From: Isoetes taiwanensis
Lineage: Eukaryota > Streptophyta > Lycopodiopsida > Isoetales > Isoetaceae
Direction: 5' to 3'
DNA: 64,000 nt
Assembly (NCBI GenBank): GCA_021234155.1
Contig: JAJEKV010000113.1
Coordinates: forward strand, 372,001 to 436,000
Shown here piece by piece: positions 55,890 to 64,000 of the stretch. How positions within the stretch are numbered: position 1 is the stretch's first letter; each line of letters opens with the position of its first letter. The position numbers and the translations under genes are program-made. Below the pieces are notes generated by a model, which was not told the DNA's origin, did no database searches, and worked only from the letters and a program-made list of their open reading frames with translations.

Positions 55890-56640
55890 CATTGATCTCT
55901 AAAATCAGGTACATTGCTTTATGGCAGCGATCATTTTGATGACGACATGATGCAGAAACATGATGGCTTGGTCATGCACAGACAAGTGCATTTGATGAGA
56001 TTATGGAGTTTCACAAGGCATGTCTTGCAATGTTTTTATTTGCAAATCGCTATGAGCGCTAACTTCTTCACGATGGTTTGCAATTTATGGGTACATTATC
56101 TAGTTCTGGCTTAAGTACTTTAGAATGATATGTTGCTAGTAATTTCTTAGAGTGGGTGTCTAAGATAAACGTGTTAGTGGGAGAAATGGCATTAAAAATA
56201 TGGACAAACTATGTCTCCTACTATGCTTCTAACTCTGTCTTGTACTATGTATCAGTTCTATTGCTTTGTCTCTAGTACTATTTTGAGATCATTGAGGAGG
56301 TTAGAATACCAAGGTATGTTATTAATACATATAAGATCTATGGTTTCAAACTAAGCTATGCATGAATGCTATACTAGTGAATTTAGCATGATACTTTTCC
56401 GCAGATTGGTGGCATGGTAGAGAAAGAGTCCAGGAGGCATTCAAAAAACAATACGAATCATTCAGACACTAATGACAGTGGTGGTATGGACAATCAAAGT
56501 ATCGAGAAAACCATGATAAAGAAGTTCAAGAGGCTTAGCCACATGATAAAGAAGCTCAGGAGGTTCACAAACAATCTTTTGGTTCACAAACAACCTGCTT
56601 TACTGCTGGTTACTCTATATGATCTTCAATGCCAATGAAA
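55890..56640 (+). other. Two protein-like open stretches of unknown status
   Basis: At about 55909-56020 a frame after a CAG acceptor reads GSDHFDDDMMQKHDGLVMHR, and at 56414-56638 one reads MVEKESRRHSKNNTNHSDTN and then KKFKRLSHMIKKLRRF. Both could be exons or chance. I recognise neither. Confidence 0.2.
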
Positions 56641-56973
56641 CTATGAAGTCCTCTCATACCATGCATTTGCCTTCTTAAACTTTTTAATTTTTATGTTCGT
56701 GTTCAATTTATACGCTTGTAGTATTTTTCAAACATGTACATGGTTTTCAAATGAAGAGATCATTATCACGTAAGCATGTGTAAAAAACACCAGAAATAAC
56801 TTCAACCTAGTGAATATGCAACGAAAGTACAAGACATCTCATGCATAAAGAATATACTTGAAAAAATTATCGTATATAAATTTATACTCTACATAAGAAC
56901 ATGTATGTATTGTATATACCATGAAAACTTGTAAGTAATACATTAGTGTCAGTGAAAGAATGAACAATTAACA

Positions 56974-58655
56974 TTAATAATACATTAATGTTAGTGGAAA
57001 AAAAACCAAGATGCCCAAGCAAAAAGACCCTAAGAAAAAAATTTCCCCTCTCAATGCACCTATATCTTTCAAGCTCTCATATGGCTGCACGACCTTAGGT
57101 GAACCTCTCGGAATCATAGGTAAACCTTGGGCATCCTCCTTCCACATTTTGATTCCCTTGTCAGGTAGCCACTCCCTATGCCCTGGCCTCATCTTGTAGA
57201 ACATTAGTGGCCATCCATCCTTCATGCAGAACTTGAAGAGTAGAGGTTCCAAATGACCACATAATCGGTCCTTCTTATCAGAGATAAAACCTTTCACGAA
57301 TTCTTTCCAGTTGGGAACCTCTGACACAAGGTAGGGTGAAGGAGACTTTGAACTACACTGCCTGAAGAGTTGCATAAGCTCTGGAATAGTCAATGCATCT
57401 GATCTTCTCAATAGAGTAGAGTAGTTTCCAAAGAGGGCATCTATGTCATCGTGGTGTGTCCAACCATCATGAATCCCAAAATGCACTGATCGAAGACACC
57501 TAACCAGACCAAGTATGACAAGTAAGAGAAAAGATACCTGTTCTTGTTTTGACCTGAGCAATTGTCTAGCTGCAAGTAAAGCCTCCTAAGCAACTTCTTG
57601 GGTACCATAGGGCCCTTGATAGGAGGCATAAAATCATTTCTAGTGCCATTCACCATTTTTGTCCTAAGGGCATCCGTGTTCAAAATTGCTCCACCCCAAA
57701 GAGCTTCCGTGATGATCTCAGATTTCAAATGTCCCCAATTGTCCTCGATTGATTCTCTAGTGTTTTCAAGGTATGATTTAAAGATCCCACATGAAAATTC
57801 AATCATCGTGCCGAGGTCCAAATGAAGAAGTGGCCCAAGGCACCTACACCATGCCCGCATGAGAGCACCAAGAACACTCACCTTCAATCGCTCACCCCTC
57901 CATACGCACTTTGCTAGCTTCTCTAGACGAGGAACCATGGTCTTATTCTCGATCCATTTTATCATGTATAATGGTTAAGGCATGTTCGGAGATCGATGAG
58001 ACAAAGCTCTCCATGACCAGTAGAGACTCCCCGCAGAAAGTTAGGGTCGTCATGTGAGATTTCCTTTCTACGGCAAGCTCTCTTCTTTTCTTGGATCTCT
58101 AGTCTTGGTAAGCTTCTCCTTTATCACAATACAGGTATTACACTTAGAAAATGCTATCCTTTTAGCGATTGCTACCTCCGAGTGGTTCTCCTTCCACGCT
58201 GACAAGAAGGACGACTTTGAGAAACATGTTTTCATGTCATCTCGCAATCTGTAATATCTACCTCTTGATGTATGTCCTTTTTAGTCAAGATGGAAGGTAA
58301 TCTCTTCACATTTTTCTCTAGTGCCCCCACTGTAACCTTTGAGCGGTGTGGCATAGTTTCAAAGATTTTCATCTATGTACATAGATAGCACGCCAGCTCC
58401 GCCAGCAAGTATGAGATCTTGTCTTCTTGGATCCGAGTTTCCGTCCGCAATCCGCGGGTCAGCCAAAAATAACTTCCTCCATTTGTAAAATGTAGAAACG
58501 GGTATACCGTAAGCACTATGCCATGCCTTCACACAGACTTGCTTGTTGTTCAGCATTAGCTTTGTCACACTTCCATTCTCTGAACAAAGTTCTAGCATAT
58601 TGTAGGCAAAAGTTGTACGTTTTGAGCTTTTCATGTTCCAGTAAAAGGTCCTCAT
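56974..58655 (-). pseudogene. DUF7869-like putative transposase gene, frameshifted
   Basis: Read from 58655 leftwards: a region with NKQVCVKAWHSAYGIPVSTF, then KWRKLF (a helix-turn-helix-like part), then a gap. From 57965 the DUF7869-like core gives LDNCSGQNKNRYLFSYLSYL, VFDQCILGFMMVGHT, and after a frame change HDDIDALFGNYSTLLRR. The pair of motifs LDN..GQNKN and VGHTHDDID is typical of this family, which looks like a DDE-type or nuclease-like transposase. Close to 57450 one base is missing in the VGHT-HDDID motif, which shifts the frame. The remains continue to 56974. A non-functional copy. Confidence 0.65.
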
Positions 58656-59523
58656 GGAGGATACCTCCTTAACTGTGAAATTAGCAACATCTCTTCAAGC
58701 AGCACAGCGAGGACCTGAACTGCAAGATAGAGTCAGGTGTGGTTTTCCTTTCACATTTGTTTGGGATGGAGCGTGGTCTCGCCCTCCCCGCTTACCATGT
58801 GGTAATCGTTTTTTTTTTGTATTCCAGCCTCCGGGCCGATGGCATAAGCTTTTCGACCTCTGCCTCCTTCACTACCAAACTAGACTTGAAACCGAATATC
58901 GTCTACTAGAACCAATGCTATTGGCCATCTCACCAAGTCATGCACCCGTGGGTATTTCTCGCACAAGCCCGACAAATAAGATAGAAATATTTTCGCATGG
59001 GCAACAAATTCATAACAAAACCCCTATCCATTCTTCACCCAACTTCATGTCAGACATAGCATCGCTTGATCTCATGAAGACGATGACACCTGAAGCATAA
59101 GGCACGTTGCAACACTCGTGCAGTAACGCGCATGTCTTCTCCACTAGTTTATCTCTGCAAATCCCCGCATTTCAATTGGTTTACCGCTTTCACAAACCAT
59201 TTTCTGATTTGCCAATTTATCCGCTTTGATCTGACCAGTGTGGTGTGCTAACATCTGTCTGTGCTTTTGATTTCATTCGTAAGGTCGCTTTTGGACCAAA
59301 AACGGCTACCGATAGCTTCCCCTAGCTTGTTCAATTCCTGCTCGAAACCAAGCGGGGCATCTGCCCATCAAAGACAACTACAACAGAAACTACTATCAAG
59401 TCGTCTGGCACAGGAACGTTGTGGTGGTTTTGGAAGTTATGCACTCTGCCTTCAGCCACTTTCTTCCCCGACAAGTAGAAAGACTGTAGAGATTCCATCC
59501 TACAGAAAAGGTCAACATTGCTC

Positions 59524-59790
59524 GTCAACATCGCGAAGGCGATCCTCTGGACAACATTGGCAAGAAAATAACGCAAATTTTTCAAAGGGCCCAACAGGCA
59601 AAATATTCAAGGGCCCAGCAAGTATTATTTTATGAGTTCATCTTGAAGGCACGACATAATACATCAACAAGATCGCGAAGGCGATCCTCTCGACCACATT
59701 GGTAAGAAACTAACAGGCAAAAGACACAAAGGGCCCAGCAAGTATTATTTTATTTCAGCCTGATGGCACGACATAATACGTCAACAAGAT
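59524..59790. repeat. Diverged tandem duplication with palindromes
   Basis: ATCGCGAAGGCGATCCTCT recurs at 59530 and 59672. GGGCCCAGCAAGTATTATTT recurs at about 59610 and 59730, each followed by GGCACGACATAATAC and TCAACAAGATC. The ATCGC-GAAG-GCGAT centre is a hairpin of the same style as those at 61.1-63.1 kb. Confidence 0.8.
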
Positions 59791-60489
59791 CCTTCAAATC
59801 TAATTAGAATCTTCTTCTAATCTAAAAAATCTTCCTCAGCTCTAACTATTTTCTTTCTGACCATTTAAAAAACATTTTCCTCGGGGATTTACCTCCACAA
59901 GATGGCAGTCGCGATTATTTCGATGTGAGCTCGCGTCGCGTTATACGTCCTAAGCTCAGGAGGAACGCAGTCGCGATTCTTTTAGGCAGAGATCCGAGCT
60001 GGTGCAACTGAGCAACAAATAGATATTTGAGTAACTCTCGCAAATTAAATGTTAACGTAAATACTACTTGCAACTGTTATTTCCACAACGATTCTCTGCT
60101 TTTTTGTTAATTAGAATGGAGATATGTCCTGATTTGTCAACTTGGGAGCAGGTCCATTGTTATGTTACAGTGATCTCCATTAAACTTCTTTCATTATGCC
60201 CATTATTAGGATCATCTTCTAGCCTCATTCTTACACTGAAACCGAGCTGACAAAACATTTAAGAAATAAACAATTGATTCAGGGCTTGCTTACCAGATTA
60301 TACACAGCCATGAATAGCATCTACCAGAAAAGAGATGGTGCTAATACAGTAAATTGCATGGTTGTTGTGAAAACACTATTTTAACCCATACATAAAAAAC
60401 AAATCAGAAATCACCTCCTGAATTCGATAATGTCTGGCTGGATATGCAGGTAAGGACTTAGGATTTTGTACCCTGGCAGCTTAAGATAC

Positions 60490-60592
60490 TCGAGCGCCTT
60501 CAAGAAGAGACCTAACGCCTTCAAGAACAGATCGAGCGCCTTGAAGAACAGATAGGGCGCCCAGGAGAGTAGATCGAGCGCCTTCAAGAACA
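60490..60592. repeat. Short tandem repeat, GAGCGCCTTCAAGAACAG type
   Basis: Four to five units of about 20-35 bp such as GATCGAGCGCCTTCAAGAACA. The minus strand is open through them (FLKALDL repeated), which is a by-product of the repeat. Confidence 0.75.
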
Positions 60593-61130
60593 CCTTCCTC
60601 GATTTCAAAATGGAATCCCCGCCAAGGAGAATGAGCGCGAAATTCAGTCTCAAAATTCAAACACAGATGTCTTTTTCCGTCTTTCTAAGCCTTGTACTGT
60701 TTTATTCCGCGGGGCAATTATTACGCGGGGTATTGGTACGGGGGGTGGTTATCTCTCCCTCAACGTACAGATTTTGAATCCAGAGGTCCACGTCAAAAAG
60801 TACCTCTCGTCCGGAACATGTCTCAATTATAAAATTTGTTGTGTCTCCATAATTAAGGGCGCCTGCATTAATGGTATGTAATTATTAATGCCGGCCGCAA
60901 TAATGGCAGGCATTTATGGCGCGTCAGATCTCGCACGTGTGATATTAATTTAAGGCGGCCGGCAGATCACTATTTATTTTTAGAATTCGCGAATTTTTTG
61001 TACAAGGAGACGAGCGCCATCTACGATTTCCGCGCCTTCAGCTCTCCCTAGCGCCTTCGATCACAGACGTATAAAACCTGATTTCTGGTTTCTTCCAGCG
61101 CCCGCGATCCATGGCGCCCATCTCAAGAAG

Positions 61131-61144
61131 ATCGCGGCCGCGAT
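61131..61144. repeat. Isolated ATCGCGGCCGCGAT palindrome
   Basis: A perfect 14-bp palindrome 79 bp before the seven-unit array. Confidence 0.95.
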
Positions 61145-61222
61145 TTATTTCGATAATGCATGTTTAATTTTATGGTTCTTCTTTTCGTTTTGAAGTAGTC
61201 ATGCAGAAGTATGGAACTCAAC

Positions 61223-61460
61223 AGGATCGCGGCCGCGATTCTGCTGAGTGCTCAGTAGGTTCGCGGCTGCGATCCTTTTGAGTGCTTAGCAGGATCGCGG
61301 TCGCGATCTTCTTGAGAGCTCAGCATGATCGCGGTCGCGATCTTGTGGAGTGCTCGGCAGGATCGCGCCCGCGATCTCGTGGAGCACTCAACAAGATTGC
61401 GGTCGCGATCATGCTGAGCACTCAAGAAGATCGCGGCCGCGATCCTGTTGAGTTCACGGG
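61223..61460. repeat. Tandem array of seven 34-bp palindromic units
   Basis: Seven head-to-tail units of exactly 34 bp fill 238 bp. Each has AGGATCGCGGYCGCGATC-like dyad symmetry followed by a second, weaker dyad of the CTGAGTGCTCAG type. Unit centres vary (GGCC, GGTC, GGCT, GCCC) while the ATCGCG and CGCGAT arms are mostly kept. There is no coding reading through the array that I can support. It ends 51 bp before the first exon of the ParB-like gene. Confidence 0.95.
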
Positions 61461-61511
61461 AGAATAAGTTATGTGCGGTAGGGATTAATAATACACTTCT
61501 CTTGCTTGCAG

Positions 61512-64000
61512 CTCTGGATTTGTTTCGCGGTCCTGACGTTGAGCCTACGAAGATCATCACACCTTCCAATGAAAGGAAGTGGTGCATGGAAATTGCACAA
61601 GCAATTCCACAGACAAAAGGCGACCGCAGAAAAGATCTCTGCTTGTTCCTCAAGACTGGCAAAGGACATACAACAGATAGGAATTGTCATTGCTATGTGG
61701 GAAGGAACAAAAAACAATGTCCAAGACGCCATTATATGCAGCGTGGAGGATACACAAAATTTGCAGTTCCTTGAGTACGTCCTTAAATGGACAAACTATG
61801 ATCCCTCACTCATGACAGCTAGCAAGTTAAACAAGCCGGCCACAGGAAAGAATGTTCCGACTAGTGCAAAAGGATACGGCTGGGAGCTGCAGTCCTATGA
61901 ATCTTTGTCTTTGTCAGGAATAACTGGAAATAGGGATATATTGTCTGGTTTCTCGACATGCAGAAAAGGTTTGCAAGCAGATAAGAAACCCTCCAGCATT
62001 GCATTGAAAGCTAAACGAGATGAGAAAATGCCCTCGGTAATGGACACAAACTGGTTAAGAGCACAGGCAAAGAAAAAGAATGTAAAGCCCGTTTCTTTAG
62101 CAGAGGTCCCTACCCAGACCAGAGCCCTGTCTGTGGAGCCTGTTTCGACTGCCCATCCTTCTGCTATTATTAATCCTACTCAACCTTTGGCTATTTGTGC
62201 ACCCCCTATTGTGACGAAAGATACTACAGTCCCAAATAAGATTTCGAAGTTCACGATCAACCTCCGGAAGTTGACTACTTCTGATAACGGAGAGCCTTCG
62301 TCTTCTCGCACGCCCCCTTCCGTGACAGGTATTTCATCCTCGAAGAGCTTAGCATGGCCCGTTGTTTCTGAACTCCCGACGGAGCTTAAATTCAATCCTG
62401 AGGAAGAACGCAAGTTGGCTGAACAAACTGCACAGAAGCTTGAACAATTTAAGCGGTTCTATCCGCTGGGTGTGAACTGGTTTATGAAGGTCTCTATTTT
62501 TTATTGCGAGCCAGCTCCTGCTAACCTCACGCATCGAATGCGTTCAAACGACCATGTCCAGACACTCGTGAAGAGCTTCGAGACGTATCCTACGGAGGTG
62601 CTCACACCAACAGACATTGTCCCCTTCGACCCGATTACCAGGTGATTGTTACTGTCCATCATTTTTGTTTTGTGGCTTCCTAACTTATAAGTGTACATTA
62701 TTTCAGGAAAAAGATCACGTGGAACACAGAAGCTTATTTGAAGGGCAAGAAATTTTGGATAATTTCTGGTAACCATAGTATATGTGCAGCTCAATTGCTT
62801 TGCGGTGTTGTTGGAGAGCTGGAACAGCGGCTTGAGTTTGCTAAAGCCTACGCCAGGAGAAGAACCGGAGTGCTCAATGGAAATTTGACAGATAGAGAAT
62901 ATATTGAATTGAGCATTCAGTGCAATGAAGTCATTGCTAACACCGTATACAGAGAGCCATTGATAGAGAAGCTTCAACAGTTGCGGCATCAACATAAGGC
63001 GTATGGATGTCCTCCACAAGGTCCCATTGGTACTGCCACAACCTCAGCATGGAAGGTATTTGTCTTGTCTTAGTTCATGAACATCGCGGCCGCGATTTTG
63101 CTGACAATTTCTTCTGTAGGACTTCCATGAGATAGCTACCACAACATTGAAGGTGAAGGAGCTAAAAGACGAAAAACAATTTATTTTTATGGAGGAGCGG
63201 GTCTTCAGAAAATTAATGGAAGTGGCCAACAAATGGGTGAGCAAAAAACTCTGTGATGAACATGGAGATTTTCCTGATAAGCCCACGAAGGACTTCTTCA
63301 ACAAAACCTAGTTAAGATACCTTAGAGGCATGTCCAATGCAGAGGTTTCTCAGCTTCTTGATGAGATTTTGGAAGGAAAAACATACATTAAGGTGCAAGC
63401 CGGATATCATGGCAGGTTTGATGTCAAGCAGCGCGCCATTGACATTAGAAGCTTGACCTTCATGCGCAAAGAGATTTTGTCATATGCTTCCACGTTGCTT
63501 CAGAAAGAATACACTTTCTTCGAAGAATTGCTGTCTGAGTTTCCTGCTTTCACAGAACAGCGGATTCTTGATATATCTGATTCGGATACAAAGTACGTGA
63601 AAGCCAATTACAATAAAGATCATGTCGTGGGTAATTTGCCCGTTACATTTTTAGAACCCATTAGATCGATTTTGAAACCTGAAGAGGCTATCAAAATCAA
63701 ATAGAAGAATGTTGTTCATGCTGTGACAAAGGAAGGGATTCCTACGTCCACTCCAGTATCTGAGAATGCAACTTTGGTGTTCATAGACATTAGGGGATTC
63801 TCTACATTATGGACTTGCAAAAAGTACATGGAACTCTTTACAAGAATATCCAGCATGACAACTGCTAATATTTATCACCTGGTGATTCTGATGCGGTCTG
63901 TGAACTTGCCAGATTGCTTGTACAGCCAGAAGCAGATTCAAGGCGGGTCCCATATTTCTGTAGGCACATATGACGAGCAAGGATGGGTGAACAAGAAAAG
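61512..64000 (+). pseudogene. Spliced gene with a ParB/Srx-like motif, interrupted by two TAG codons; runs off the window
   Basis: Exon pieces read: 61512-62641, 62707-63055 and 63120 to beyond 64000, with GT-AG borders that keep frame. The start is not seen. At the beginning one frame (LDLFRGPDVEPTKI, GDRRKDLCLFLKTGKG) gives way near 61670 to another (GIVIAMWEGTKNNVQDAI), so a frameshift is likely. The middle is S/T/P-rich linker. Around the first junction it reads TPTDIVPFDPITR, KGKKFWIISGNHSICAAQLL, like the ParB/sulfiredoxin fold (a GxHR-type motif). After 63120 the frame continues coherently to the window end except for TAG at 63309-63311 and 63702-63704. Function unknown. It may belong to a mobile element. 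Confidence 0.5.
63083..63096. repeat. ATCGCGGCCGCGAT palindrome inside a 64-nt intron
   Basis: Same 14-bp palindrome as in the array, located in the intron 63056-63119 of the ParB-like gene. Confidence 0.95.

Noticed and set aside
61223-61460. CRISPR-like array of palindromic repeats
   Set aside because: There are no spacers: the 34-bp units are directly adjacent and diverge together. Eukaryotic context.
63309-63311. U-to-C RNA editing could remove the TAG stops
   Set aside because: Fern organelles do edit U to C, but this is nuclear, intron-containing DNA, where such editing is not expected.

Overview
This window looks like nuclear DNA of a land plant. The evidence is spliced genes with GT-AG introns, a plant-type tRNA-Asp, a SAUR auxin-response gene, an organelle-type leucyl-tRNA synthetase, PPR and COI1-like gene fragments, and Ty1/Copia elements primed by initiator tRNA-Met. 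Long introns, very many inverted-repeat elements and a DUF7869-like element suggest a large, repeat-rich non-seed plant genome, most likely a fern. That last step is inference. Exon boundaries below were read by eye and checked for frame consistency; no similarity search was run.

Layout. 1-8 kb holds three foldback (inverted-repeat) elements and, between them, a 1.5 kb patchwork of fragments resembling three unrelated genes (a condensin-D3-like exon, a COI1 leucine-rich-repeat exon, a decayed PPR gene). 8.8-9.2 kb is an intact SAUR gene. 9.2-15.1 kb is mostly non-coding, with a decayed LINE on the minus strand and several tandem repeats. At 15.8 kb there is a tRNA-Asp(GTC), and at 16.0-29.0 kb a complete 20-exon organellar leucyl-tRNA synthetase gene (989 codons plus stop). 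A young, intact Copia element (LTRs identical as read, 5-bp target duplication) sits in its intron 14.

29.5-31.3 kb contains a short LINE 3' end, local duplications and a BTB/POZ fragment. 31.9-38.4 kb is best explained as one CACTA-type transposon of about 6.5 kb: CACTA/TAGTG termini, a 3-bp ATA duplication, and inverted subterminal repeats. It carries a 19-bp minisatellite, an internal inverted repeat, G-rich degenerate repeats and a possible four-exon small gene. 38.4-39.7 kb has two candidate minus-strand exons (one glutamine-rich, one weakly KIX-like) separated by a long (TAGA)n array. 42.1-47.4 kb is a second intact Copia element on the minus strand, from a different lineage. 48.2-48.8 kb is ribosomal protein L35 (uL29).

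51.3-52.4 kb is a tandem duplication carrying a promoter plus short ORF; one copy is open and the other has lost one base. 52.5-58.7 kb holds minus-strand remains of a DUF7869-like mobile gene. 55.1-55.5 kb has four copies of a 12-bp palindrome. 59.5-63.1 kb is rich in palindromes with ATCGCG...CGCGAT arms, including seven tandem 34-bp units, and leads into a spliced gene with a ParB/Srx-like motif that is interrupted by two in-frame TAG codons and runs off the right edge.

The housekeeping genes (LeuRS, L35, tRNA-Asp) all serve translation but show no sign of functional clustering. Most of the window is transposon-derived. The items most worth follow-up are the palindromic 34-bp array with its neighbouring ParB-like gene, the CACTA element with its cargo, the fragment patchwork, and the promoter-plus-ORF tandem pair.
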